Assembly: GCF_009856825.1 (NCBI RefSeq)
Contig: NZ_WVTD01000015.1
Location: forward strand, 1 to 64,000
Origin: Novosphingobium silvae
Lineage (GTDB): Bacteria; Pseudomonadota; Alphaproteobacteria; Sphingomonadales; Sphingomonadaceae
DNA length: 64,000 nt
Direction: 5' to 3'
This document shows, piece by piece, positions 45,385-54,078 of the stretch. Both the position numbers and the translations under genes were made by a program. The notes under the pieces are model-generated. The model was not told where the DNA came from, made no database searches, and worked only from the letters and a program-made list of their open reading frames with translations. Numbering within the stretch: the first letter of the stretch is position 1; each line of letters begins with the position of its first letter.

Positions 45385-48300
45385 ATGATGCGCGGCCTGA
45401 TCGGAACCAGCGCGGCGGTGCTGGCCTTGTTGCTCGCACAGGCCGCATCCGCCTCCCCTTCCGTTTACACCACCGCACCGGACGAGCCTTCGGCCGTCAC
45501 AGTTTCGGCTATGGGGGACGGGCGCGCGGACGATACCGCGGCCGTCCAGCAAGCGATCGACACGGCTGCGGCCAAGGGCGGCGGCGGCATCGTCTTCCTG
45601 CCTGCCGGCACGTACCGGATCAGCCGCACCCTGTTCCTCTGGCCGGGCGTCCGCATCTTCGGCGTGGGCGAGAAGCGGCCCGTCATCGTGCTTGGCGCAA
45701 GGACACCCGGGTTCCAGAAAGGGGTGGGCCATATGCTGGTCTTCGCGGGATCGCCGCGTGAACGCGACCCAAAGGACAAGCGCGAGATCGCCTTCCCTCC
45801 GCCCGGCATCGTGCCGGCCACGAAGGAGGTGGCAGACGCCAACCCCGGCACGTTCTACTCCGCGCTGGGCAACATCGATTTCCGGATCCTCGACGGCAAC
45901 CCGGCCGCCACCGCCATCCGCTTCCACTCCGCCCAACACAGCTTCGTCAGCCATGTGGATTTCGACATCGGCTCCGGGCTCGCAGGGCTTTACCACGTCG
46001 CAAACGAAGCGGAAGACCTGCACTTTCGCGGCGGACGCTATGGCATCCTTGCCGAGAAGCCCTCGCCCGCATGGCCCTTCGCGCTTGTCGATGCCACTTT
46101 CGAAGGACAGCGCGACGCTGCCATCCGCGAACACGAGGCCGGGCTGACCCTGCTCAACGTGTCCATCCGCAACACCCCCGTGGGTATCGAGATCGACCGC
46201 GGCTATGGCGACTGGCTCTGGGGCCAGGACGTGCGTTTCGAGAATGTCTCCAAGGCAGGGGTGATCATCTCGAACGAGAGGAACGTCTACACCCAGATCG
46301 GCTTCCAGAATGTGCTGGCGACGAACACGCCGGTCTTCGCACGCTTTCGCGAAAGCGGGAGGACAGTCCCCGGCAAGGGAGGCACGTACAAGGTTTCCTC
46401 GTTCACGCACGGGCTGACGCTGCCGGCGATGGGCCGCATGGGAGAATACCGCACGCAAGTGGAGGCCGGGCCGCTCGGCGCCCTGCCCGGCCCTTCCGCC
46501 CCTGCCATCCGGCCCCTCCCGCCGGTCTCCGAGTGGGTCAGCGTCCGCACGCTCGGCGCCAAGGGCGATAACCGGACGGACGACACCGCCGCCATCCAGA
46601 AGGCGATCGACACCCACAAGGTCGTCTACCTTCCCGCCGGCTTCTACGTGGTCAGCGAGACGCTGCGGCTGCGGCCGGACACGGTGCTGGTCGGCCTCCA
46701 TCCCAGCCTGTCGCGCATCGTACTGCCGGACGGCACGCCGGCATGGCAGGGCGTTGGTGCGCCGAAAGCGCTCGTCGAAAGCGCCAGCGGCGGTGATGCC
46801 ATCGTGGCGGGGATCGGGCTCGACACCGGCGGCATCAATCCGCGCGCCACCGCGCTCCTGTGGAAGGCGGGCGCGAACTCGATGGTCAACGACGTCAAGT
46901 TCCAGAACGGCCATGGCACGAACCGCTTCGACGGCACGCGCATCGATCCGTACAACAACAACGGCACCGGCGATCCCGACGCCGCCAAACGCTGGGACGG
47001 CCAGTACGCCAGCCTCTGGGTCACGCAGGGCGGGGGCGGCACATTCGCCAACATCTGGAGCCCCAGCACCTTCGCCCACCCCGGCATCCTGATCTCCGAC
47101 ACGCGTACACCCGGGCGTCTGATCCAAGCCTCCGTGGAGCATCACGTAAGAACCGAGATCGGGCTCAATCGCGTTCAGAACTGGGAGCTGCTCGCGCCCC
47201 AGACCGAAGGCGAGGCAGGCGAAAGCGGCGACGCGGTGGCGCTGGAGATCCGCAATTCGAGCAACATCCTCGTCGCCAACTTCCACGGCTATCGCGTCAC
47301 CCGTACGCGCAAGCCCGCGCCGGCGGCCGTGACGCTGTACAACTCGCACGACATTCGATTCCGCAACGTTCACGTGAACGGCGAAAGCGGCCTTGGCACC
47401 TGCGACGAGAACGGCTGCGCTACTTTCCTGCGGCTCACCAAGTTCCCCTTCGACAATGCCATCCGCGACGTGACCCACGGGCTGGACGTGCGTGAACGCG
47501 AGTTTGCGGTGCTCGACGTGATCGGGAAACCCGAACCCGTCGCGGCATCGACTTTCCAGGGAGCCAGGGTGAAAAAGCTGGCCGACGGCTTCCACTCGGC
47601 CGGCGGCGGCGCGGTGGACGCCTCAGGCAAGCTCTACTTCATCGACCGGCACTTCCAGCGCATCTGGAGCTGGTCGGACGAAGGCAGGCTGGAGATCGTG
47701 CGCGATGCAGCGCTCGATCCCGTCAACCTGTCGGTAGACGCCTCCGGCAACCTGCTCGTGCTCTCGTCTTTCGGACGCAACGGCACGGTCTACAGCCTGA
47801 AACCGGGGACACCCGACACTGAACTCACGGTCATCGCTCCGACGGCGAGGGGCAGGCGGAACGCAGCCACCGTTATGCCGGTGAACTGGTGGAACAACGG
47901 CGAGTTCAAGGATCAGCTGGACTTCAAGACGTACGAGTTCACGACGCTCTCCGAGATGTTCGCCCGCGACATGGCGGTGCCCAAGGCGCAGGAGTATGTC
48001 TCACCCGATGGTAGCCTCGCGCTCCCCGCGTGGCGCGTCTTCGCCCAGGGTCCCGCCGATCACCGCGGCCTGCGCTTCTCGGATTCGCTCGACACCTATG
48101 GCTTCGTCCAGGGCCGAGCGGGTGAGCGTGTCTACGTCACCAACGGCTCGGAAAACCGGACCTACAGTGGCAAGGTCGGCGCGGGCGGCGCGCTCACCGA
48201 TCTCAAGGTCTTTGCGGATCGCGGCGGCGAAGGAGTTGCCTCGGACCCGCAGGGACGCGTCTACGTCGCCAATGGACAGGTCTTCGTCTATTCCCCTCAA

Positions 48301-48435
48301 GGGCAGGAGATCGGCCGCATCGACGTGCCCGAACGTCCGCTACAACTGGTGTTCGGCGGCAAGGACCGCCAAACGCTGTTCATCCTCACCCATCACGCGC
48401 TTTACGCGGCACGCATCGACCACGGACCTGAATGA
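45385..48435 (+). CDS. secreted beta-helix/SMP-30-like propeller fusion protein (copy 2)
   Basis: A 1,016-residue paralogue of the protein at 39182-42217. It has a Sec signal (about 1-23, ending ASASPS), twin beta-helix units starting at GDGRADDTAAVQQAID (near 45) and GDNRTDDTAAIQKAID (near 394), and the C-terminal propeller from about 729 (DASGKLYFIDRHFQRIWSW). Long identical stretches remain, such as EGQRDAAIREHEAGLTL and RIDVPERPLQ, so the duplication is fairly recent but not identical, arguing for different linkage preferences. The ATG at 45385 is used: GGAGTG lies eight bases before it, and any longer start would run into the terminator hairpin. The stop overlaps the ThuA-domain gene (ATGA). 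Confidence 0.8.
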   Translation: MMRGLIGTSAAVLALLLAQAASASPSVYTTAPDEPSAVTVSAMGDGRADDTAAVQQAIDTAAAKGGGGIVFLPAGTYRISRTLFLWPGVRIFGVGEKRPVIVLGARTPGFQKGVGHMLVFAGSPRERDPKDKREIAFPPPGIVPATKEVADANPGTFYSALGNIDFRILDGNPAATAIRFHSAQHSFVSHVDFDIGSGLAGLYHVANEAEDLHFRGGRYGILAEKPSPAWPFALVDATFEGQRDAAIREHEAGLTLLNVSIRNTPVGIEIDRGYGDWLWGQDVRFENVSKAGVIISNERNVYTQIGFQNVLATNTPVFARFRESGRTVPGKGGTYKVSSFTHGLTLPAMGRMGEYRTQVEAGPLGALPGPSAPAIRPLPPVSEWVSVRTLGAKGDNRTDDTAAIQKAIDTHKVVYLPAGFYVVSETLRLRPDTVLVGLHPSLSRIVLPDGTPAWQGVGAPKALVESASGGDAIVAGIGLDTGGINPRATALLWKAGANSMVNDVKFQNGHGTNRFDGTRIDPYNNNGTGDPDAAKRWDGQYASLWVTQGGGGTFANIWSPSTFAHPGILISDTRTPGRLIQASVEHHVRTEIGLNRVQNWELLAPQTEGEAGESGDAVALEIRNSSNILVANFHGYRVTRTRKPAPAAVTLYNSHDIRFRNVHVNGESGLGTCDENGCATFLRLTKFPFDNAIRDVTHGLDVREREFAVLDVIGKPEPVAASTFQGARVKKLADGFHSAGGGAVDASGKLYFIDRHFQRIWSWSDEGRLEIVRDAALDPVNLSVDASGNLLVLSSFGRNGTVYSLKPGTPDTELTVIAPTARGRRNAATVMPVNWWNNGEFKDQLDFKTYEFTTLSEMFARDMAVPKAQEYVSPDGSLALPAWRVFAQGPADHRGLRFSDSLDTYGFVQGRAGERVYVTNGSENRTYSGKVGAGGALTDLKVFADRGGEGVASDPQGRVYVANGQVFVYSPQGQEIGRIDVPERPLQLVFGGKDRQTLFILTHHALYAARIDHGPE

Positions 48436-49199
48436 TGCGCAAGATCGTTCGCATGCTGCTGGCTCTCCTGGCCCTTGCCGCTCCCGCAAGCGCCTGGGCC
48501 GACCCGCAGTACAAGCTGCTCGTCCTCGCGATCCCCAACAAGTACCACTACGAGTACATTCCGGTGGCACGCGACAGCCTGGAACGCCTGGCCAGGCTCC
48601 ACGAGTTCGAGTTGGTATGGACGAACAGGCCCGAGGTCTTCGAGCAGGACCTCAAGCCCTACGCGGCGGTCCTGTTCCTCAACACGCCGGGAGAGGAGCT
48701 CAACGCGACCCAGCGCGCGGGCTTTGAGGCCTACATGCGCGCCGGCGGGAACGCGATGGTCGTTCACCGTGCGCTGATCATGCCGAACAAGGACTGGCCC
48801 TGGTACGAGAAGATGGTGGGGCGCAGCTTCGTCATCCATCCGATGCTGCAGACCGGCGTGGTCACCGTGGAGGACAGCGGCTTCCCCGCAACCTTCGGCC
48901 TGCCCTCCCCCTGGCTCTGGAGCGACGAATTCTACGTGACCGCGAACCCGCACAATATCGACATCACGCCGGTGCTGGGCGTGGACGAAAGCAGCTATGA
49001 TCCCACGCTCATCTGGCCCGGCCAGATTGCAAGGCCGATGGGGAAGCACCACCCCATCGCTTGGCACCATCAATGGGAGAGGGGCCGCGTATTCGTCACC
49101 ACCCTGGGGCACAACGTCGAGATGTACCGCGACCCTCAATACCTCGCGCACCTGATGGGCGGGATCTACTGGACCGCCACGGGACGAGGTCGCCGCTGA
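48432..49199 (+). CDS. secreted ThuA-domain protein
   Basis: A 255-residue protein with a Sec signal (about 1-23, ASAWAD) and a ThuA/glutamine-amidotransferase-like fold: YKLLVLAIPNKYHYEYIP at the start, AVLFLNTPGEELNATQ, FVIHPMLQTGVVTVED, and the C-terminal signature HHPIAWHHQWERGRVFVTTLGH. ThuA proteins accompany many sugar-utilisation loci; keto-sugar or glycoside metabolism has been proposed, but the reaction is poorly known. It is translationally coupled to the second helix-propeller gene by a four-base overlap, which ties it to that system. Confidence 0.85.
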   Translation: MMRKIVRMLLALLALAAPASAWADPQYKLLVLAIPNKYHYEYIPVARDSLERLARLHEFELVWTNRPEVFEQDLKPYAAVLFLNTPGEELNATQRAGFEAYMRAGGNAMVVHRALIMPNKDWPWYEKMVGRSFVIHPMLQTGVVTVEDSGFPATFGLPSPWLWSDEFYVTANPHNIDITPVLGVDESSYDPTLIWPGQIARPMGKHHPIAWHHQWERGRVFVTTLGHNVEMYRDPQYLAHLMGGIYWTATGRGRR

Positions 49200-49224
49200 C
49201 ACCGCGCAGCCGGACGTTCAGGTC

Positions 49225-49262
49225 GGCGCACCGCCCCTGGGAGGAGGTTGGGGCGGTGCGCC
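49225..49262. terminator. long perfect hairpin between convergent genes
   Basis: GGCGCACCGCCCC and GGGGCGGTGCGCC form a perfect 13-base-pair stem with a 12-base loop, between the ThuA gene and the convergent GH43 gene. There is no T-run, but position and strength suggest a bidirectional terminator. Confidence 0.6.
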
Positions 49263-49299
49263 TTGGCCGCCGCTTTGCGCAGGCGGGCGGCCAATGTGT

Positions 49300-50907
49300 T
49301 CAAGCGCTGCCGAGCGCCCGATATCGAAAGTCCCGCAGCTTCGCTTGCCCCGATCCGGCCACGTAGACGCCGAAGCGAAGGCTGAGGAAGCCGCCGAAAA
49401 CGTTATGGTGGATGCCCGAGACTTCCATCCGCGTGCCGTGCCGCTGCCAGGTCCGCCCTTCATCATAGGAGTAGTGCCAGGTGACGACGTTCTCCTCGTT
49501 GGTGACGCGCAGGCGCACGCTGCGGGCCTTGTGCGCCACCGCCGCCCAGGGAAGGTCCTCGGAGTACTCGTAGATTTTCAGCTTTTCGGGCGTGAAGCCC
49601 AGGCCCACGAATGCTTTGTGGTTGTAGAACAGGAGGATACCCGCCTCTCCATCACCCGTGAGATCGATGGAGATTTCCGCCCGATAGCTGCGATCTCCGA
49701 CGAGGCACGTCAGCGGCGAGGAATCGGCGGGCGAACTGCCGCTGGCGGTGATCGCCAGTGCGCCCGGTTCATAGCGCGCGCGGTCTGCCTCGCCGGACCT
49801 TGGCGCATGGAAGCTCCACTGCACGCCGAAGCGGTCACGGCTGAAGTCGTCCGACAGTGCCGGCGCGGAGGCGCTTGGTACGCCGGCCTTCGGCTTGGGC
49901 AGCGGTAGGGAGAGATCGCCCCCCTTGGCGCGGAACCAGCCATCGGCCGTCCACTCGATCGGCTCCAGCAGCGTCTGGCGGCCAAGCGTGCGCATGCCGT
50001 TCTCGTAGCCGTGGTAGACCATCCACCAGTCACCCGCCGGGCCTTCCACCAGAGTCGCATGGCCGCGCGACCACCACGGCTCCTCCACGCTGACGGTGCG
50101 CACCAGCGGGTTATGCGGGCAGTGCTCCCAAGGGCCATGGATCGAGCGCGATCTTGCGGCGATGACCATGTGCCCGGTGACCGGGCCCGCCGTCCCGCCG
50201 ATTGCCGTCACGAGGTAGAACCACTCGCCTCGGCGCAGCAGCTTGGGCCCTTCGGGCGCGAAGTTCTCCACCACCCAGTCATCCGGATAGCGCCATGGGT
50301 CGTACGCCTTTTCCAGCGTGCCATCCGTGGCAAGGCCATCGTCGGTCAGGCGGACCTTGCGGATGCCATTGGTGAAGAGGTAGCGCTTGCCGTCCTCGCC
50401 GACGATGTGCCCGGGATCGATGCTGCCTTCGATCTTGAGATCGATAGGTTCGCTCCACGGCCCGGAGATGTCGTCCGCCCAGATCACGAAGATCGACCAG
50501 CCCTCGCCCTTCGGGTCGGCGGGGATGTAGATGAAATAGCGGCCATCGTGCTTGACCAGGTCTACAGCCCAGATCGTGCCGAGATTCTGATGCAACGCAG
50601 GCCCAACCGGGGCCCAGTTGACGAGATCGGTCGAGCGCCAGATCACCAGACCCGGATAGGAATCGAAGGACGAAAACGTCATGTAGTAGACGCTGCCATC
50701 CTTGAGGATCGTGGGATCGGGGTGGTCCCCCGCCACGATGGGATTGCGGTAGAAACCGTTGCCGAGGTCGGCCTTGCGCTGCCCCTCGGCGCCCGAGCCC
50801 CACTTTGGCGCGGGCGTGGCTCGACCTTTCGTGAGCGCATTCGCCAGCGAAGGCACGGCTGCTCCGGCAAGCGCGCCCTGGAACATGGTGCGGCGTGTGA
50901 TGCTCAT
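49300..50907 (-). CDS. GH43 beta-xylosidase/alpha-L-arabinofuranosidase with C-terminal beta-sandwich
   Basis: Predicted to trim xylose or arabinose from hemicellulose oligosaccharides. SITRRTMFQGALAGAAVPS is a twin-arginine signal. The five-bladed GH43 propeller carries the general base D64 in DHPDPTI, D164 in SIDPGHI and the acid E219 in FAPEGPKLL. From about 345 a GH43_C2-type sandwich follows. The start is the ATG at 50907, with AGGAAG upstream; a TTG further upstream is unlikely. It lies ten bases after the GH39 stop, in one transcript. Xylosidase and arabinofuranosidase activity cannot be separated from sequence alone. Confidence 0.88.
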   Translation of the reverse strand: MSITRRTMFQGALAGAAVPSLANALTKGRATPAPKWGSGAEGQRKADLGNGFYRNPIVAGDHPDPTILKDGSVYYMTFSSFDSYPGLVIWRSTDLVNWAPVGPALHQNLGTIWAVDLVKHDGRYFIYIPADPKGEGWSIFVIWADDISGPWSEPIDLKIEGSIDPGHIVGEDGKRYLFTNGIRKVRLTDDGLATDGTLEKAYDPWRYPDDWVVENFAPEGPKLLRRGEWFYLVTAIGGTAGPVTGHMVIAARSRSIHGPWEHCPHNPLVRTVSVEEPWWSRGHATLVEGPAGDWWMVYHGYENGMRTLGRQTLLEPIEWTADGWFRAKGGDLSLPLPKPKAGVPSASAPALSDDFSRDRFGVQWSFHAPRSGEADRARYEPGALAITASGSSPADSSPLTCLVGDRSYRAEISIDLTGDGEAGILLFYNHKAFVGLGFTPEKLKIYEYSEDLPWAAVAHKARSVRLRVTNEENVVTWHYSYDEGRTWQRHGTRMEVSGIHHNVFGGFLSLRFGVYVAGSGQAKLRDFRYRALGSA

Positions 50908-50917
50908 CCCTGGCTTC

Positions 50918-52483
50918 CTACTGGCCTGCAGGCTCAAGCGTGACGAGCGCGACGTCGTTGCTGCGCATCGACACCTCGACCGTGGCTGCGCCGTCGGCGC
51001 CCACGCGGACCCGCTTCTCCTGCTCGGGCCTGTCCGCCGTCTCGCGCTGGAGCTGGGACAATTGCGCGTCGCTCAGCGAGGCAGGCATGCCCATGTCAAT
51101 GTAGGACGAGAGCGGATCGTTCAGCCGGTACCCGGTCTTGCGCACCTGCAGCCGATAGCTGCCCCGGGGCATGTGGGTGAACCGGAACGTGACTTTCTGA
51201 CTTGCCGTCGCCGGAACCTGCCGCGTGTAGAACGGCTTGTTGCTGAGGTTCTGCACGGGCTGCTGGAAATCCCAGACCAGCGCGGTCACACGCTTGCCGT
51301 CGCGCGCCGCCATGGCCTGCTCGTCCCCTGTCGCAAGCGCCTGACCACGAATCTCGTTCAGGTACTTGTAGGCAAACCACGCGGGCTTGCGGATGCCTTC
51401 ACGGTTCATCAGGCCGAAACCGCCGTGGAACGGCGTGGGCGGCGGCCCCGGTTCCTCGAACAGGTCGGTATAGGTCCAGTAGCTCATGCCCTGCGCCAGG
51501 CCTTGCGTCTGCTTGAGCTTGGAGAGGATGTAAGGCGCGCTGATATAGCTGTCGTGCACGAAGTCACGCGGCGTGTAGCTGGTGCTCCACTCCGTGAAGA
51601 AGAGCGGCACACCCGGGAAAGCCGAAGCCTCGATCTCGCCGCGAACCTTGCGAACATCGCCGACGATCGCATCGCGCGAAGGTGACAGCTTGGTGTCCTG
51701 CTTGCCCTCTTCATCCAGGAAGCCGCCTTCCACGCCGTAGGTGTGGGTCGTCACGAAATCGACCGGCAGCTTGTTGTCCGACGCGTACTTCAGGAACTCC
51801 GGCACCCAGGCCGCACCGGCAGTTGCCGGACCGCCGACGCGCAAGGCAGGGTCGATCGCCTTGATGGTGCGAGCGGTGTTGGCGTAGAGTTCGAAGTAGG
51901 CCTTCTGGTCTGCCTTTTCCCAGAAGCCGTCGAGGTTCGGCTCGTTCCAGAGCTCGAAGTACCAGCTGCGCACTTCATCAACGCCGTAGCGGCCGCGCAC
52001 ATGGGTGACGAAGGCATTCACGAGATCGCGCCACATCGCCGGGTCGGGGTGCGACGTGTTGCCCTTCCAGTAGAACAGCTGCTGTTCCGAGGTGCGCATC
52101 ACCGCCGGTGTCCAGCCCAGTTCGACGAACGGTCGGATGTGCTTGGCAAGCAGGCCATCGTACAGCTGGTCGAGCCTGGTCCAGTCATAGACGATCTTGC
52201 CGTCCACCTTCCGCACAGTGCCGAGCACGTCATGGAAGACATCGTGGAAGCGGATGTAGCGAAAGCCCAGCTCGTCCGAAGCGACTTTGAGCTGGGCCTG
52301 GCTGTCATCGCGGATCAGCGTGCCCGGATAGTCCGAACCGACCGAGAGATCGAAGAAGCGATCGACGGGACCCGTCGGCGCTGCGACATCGATAGCGATC
52401 TCGCGCAAGGGCGAGGCTTGGGCGGCCAACGCGGGCTGCGCGATCGCGGCCGCTGCAGCAATAACTGCTCCGATCTTCTGCAT
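50918..52483 (-). CDS. GH39 beta-xylosidase
   Basis: Releases xylose from xylo-oligosaccharides. A Sec signal (about 1-21, ALAAQA) is followed by a GH39 barrel with acid/base E181 in ELWNEPNLDG and nucleophile E298 in LFFTEWSTSY, then a C-terminal beta-sandwich from about 400. The 521-residue length is normal for GH39 xylosidases. It has its own promoter with an overlapping LacI-type operator and leads the GH39-GH43 pair. Iduronidase, the other GH39 activity, is unlikely in this context. Confidence 0.9.
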   Translation of the reverse strand: MQKIGAVIAAAAAIAQPALAAQASPLREIAIDVAAPTGPVDRFFDLSVGSDYPGTLIRDDSQAQLKVASDELGFRYIRFHDVFHDVLGTVRKVDGKIVYDWTRLDQLYDGLLAKHIRPFVELGWTPAVMRTSEQQLFYWKGNTSHPDPAMWRDLVNAFVTHVRGRYGVDEVRSWYFELWNEPNLDGFWEKADQKAYFELYANTARTIKAIDPALRVGGPATAGAAWVPEFLKYASDNKLPVDFVTTHTYGVEGGFLDEEGKQDTKLSPSRDAIVGDVRKVRGEIEASAFPGVPLFFTEWSTSYTPRDFVHDSYISAPYILSKLKQTQGLAQGMSYWTYTDLFEEPGPPPTPFHGGFGLMNREGIRKPAWFAYKYLNEIRGQALATGDEQAMAARDGKRVTALVWDFQQPVQNLSNKPFYTRQVPATASQKVTFRFTHMPRGSYRLQVRKTGYRLNDPLSSYIDMGMPASLSDAQLSQLQRETADRPEQEKRVRVGADGAATVEVSMRSNDVALVTLEPAGQ

Positions 52484-52507
52484 GCCAATCCTCTCGATTC
52501 TTTGTCG

Positions 52508-52535
52508 ATGTTAGCGCAATCATTGTTAAGCGCAA
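52508..52535 (-). promoter_or_regulatory. GH39 promoter with LacI-type operator, site 5
   Basis: On the minus strand TTGCGC (52530-52535) and TAACAT (52508-52513) are 16 bases apart. The operator TGTTAGCGCAATCA (52509-52522) covers the -10 box and part of the spacer, the classic position for repression. It is nearly palindromic: ATGTTAGC on one side, ATGATTGC on the other. Confidence 0.65.
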
Positions 52536-52539
52536 GAAG

Positions 52540-52570
52540 GTGTCCAGCCCGGACTTGCCGGGCCGGACAC
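52540..52570 (-). terminator. hairpin after the GH1 gene
   Basis: GTGTCC-A-GCCCGG pairs with CCGGGC-C-GGACAC around ACTTG, two bases beyond the GH1 stop. On the minus strand CTTCTTG follows. It separates the GH31-GH1 transcript from the GH39 promoter. Confidence 0.6.
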
Positions 52571-52572
52571 AA

Positions 52573-54048
52573 TCACACCAGTCGGTTGGTGCGGATCAGT
52601 TCACGATACCAGTCGGCGCTGAGCTTGGGCGTGCGCTTCAGGGTCTTGAAGTCGACGTGGTGGATGCCGAACAGCTTGGTGTAGCCGTCCTCCCACTCGA
52701 AATTGTCCATCAGGCTCCACAGGAAGTACCCCTCGATCGGATACCCTTCGCGTGTGGCGCGCTGGAGATGAGTCAGGTAGTTGCGCAAGTACATGACGCG
52801 GTCTGCGTCATAGACCTTGCCGTCCTGCGCGACAGGATCGTCCGCCGAAGTGCCGTTCTCCGAGATGTAGATCTTCTTCGGCTTCCATAGATCGCTGACC
52901 GTGCGCACGCCCCAGTAGAGCGCCTCCGGCCCGACATAGAGCCAGGGCGAGGCCATGCGCGGCGAGTTGGCGAGATGGGGCAGGATCTCGTAGCCGCTGG
53001 CCGTGTCCGCCGCCCGCACGAAGTTGGGCGTGTAGATGTTGAGGGACACGAAATCGAGCGGCGAACCGATCAGCTTCATGTCGCCCGCCTTCATCTTGGG
53101 CGCATCCTTGCCCTGCGCGGCAAGGTAGCTCTCGAGGTAGCGGCCCTCGAGGATGGCGGTGAGGAACATCGCGTTCTCCTCGCGCATCGCCTTACCGGTT
53201 GCGGCGATATGCTCGGGCGTCTCGATCGCGGGCACGAAGATCGTCGGGTTGTCCGCCAGACCAACCTCCGTGCCTGCTCTTGCCGCCGCCCGGATCGCCT
53301 GCACGCCGAGGCCGTGGGCCAGCACGCCGTGATGGCGGATCTGGTTCACCTCGGCCATGGGCAGCTTGAGGCCGGGCGCCTTGCCGCCGGTCATGTAGGA
53401 GAGGTCGGTGAAGCAGCGCAGCTCGTTGACCGTCATGATGTGCTTCACCCGGTCGGTGACCTTGCCCGCCATGTAGCCGGCGTAATCCCCGAACGCATAG
53501 GCGGTGTCGCGCGACTGCCAGCCGCCCTCTAGACCCGTGGGCAGGTCCCAGTGGAAGAGCGTCATGTGCGGCTCGATGCCCGCTGCAAGCAGGCCGTCGA
53601 TCAGGCGATTGTAGTAGTCGAGCCCCTTCTGGTTGGGCTTGCCCCTGCCGCTCGGGAAGATGCGCGACCACGCCACGGAGAAGCGATAGGCCTTGACGCC
53701 CAGCGCCTTGAGGAGCTCGATGTCCTCCTTGTAGCGGTGATAGCTGTCGCAGGCGACGTCACCGGTTCCACCGTCGCGCGTCTTGCCCGGGGTGTGCGAG
53801 AACACGTCCCAGTTCGTCTCGCCGCGTCCGTCTTCCTTTACCCCGCCCTCGATCTGGTAGGATGCGGTCGCGCAGCCCCAGAGGAAGTCGGCGGGGAAGG
53901 AAAGCGCGTCGGCAGCGGCGGCGCCCGAGGAAGCGGCGGCGGAAGTTGCGGCTCCGCCCTGTGCGGCAGCACCCCGGCCCCCCAAAGCAGCCCCGAGCGC
54001 TGCGGCACCGAAGCCGAGGCCGAGCTGGCGGCGATTGATTCCTGTCAT
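52573..54048 (-). CDS. GH1 beta-glucosidase with Tat signal
   Basis: Cleaves cellobiose-type or gluco-oligosaccharides to glucose, the final step of xyloglucan backbone breakdown. INRRQLGLGFGAAALGAAL is a twin-arginine signal followed by an alanine-rich linker to about 48, so this usually cytoplasmic family is periplasmic here. The barrel begins FPADFLWGCATASYQIEGG. Acid/base E209 sits in TVNEL, where nearly all GH1 enzymes have NEP, and the nucleophile E397 is in YISENGT. The 491-residue length includes the export part. It is 30 bases after the second GH31 gene and cotranscribed with it. Confidence 0.9.
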   Translation of the reverse strand: MTGINRRQLGLGFGAAALGAALGGRGAAAQGGAATSAAASSGAAAADALSFPADFLWGCATASYQIEGGVKEDGRGETNWDVFSHTPGKTRDGGTGDVACDSYHRYKEDIELLKALGVKAYRFSVAWSRIFPSGRGKPNQKGLDYYNRLIDGLLAAGIEPHMTLFHWDLPTGLEGGWQSRDTAYAFGDYAGYMAGKVTDRVKHIMTVNELRCFTDLSYMTGGKAPGLKLPMAEVNQIRHHGVLAHGLGVQAIRAAARAGTEVGLADNPTIFVPAIETPEHIAATGKAMREENAMFLTAILEGRYLESYLAAQGKDAPKMKAGDMKLIGSPLDFVSLNIYTPNFVRAADTASGYEILPHLANSPRMASPWLYVGPEALYWGVRTVSDLWKPKKIYISENGTSADDPVAQDGKVYDADRVMYLRNYLTHLQRATREGYPIEGYFLWSLMDNFEWEDGYTKLFGIHHVDFKTLKRTPKLSADWYRELIRTNRLV

Positions 54049-54078
54049 TGGTCCGTCTCCTGAAATGTCGACCGGGGC

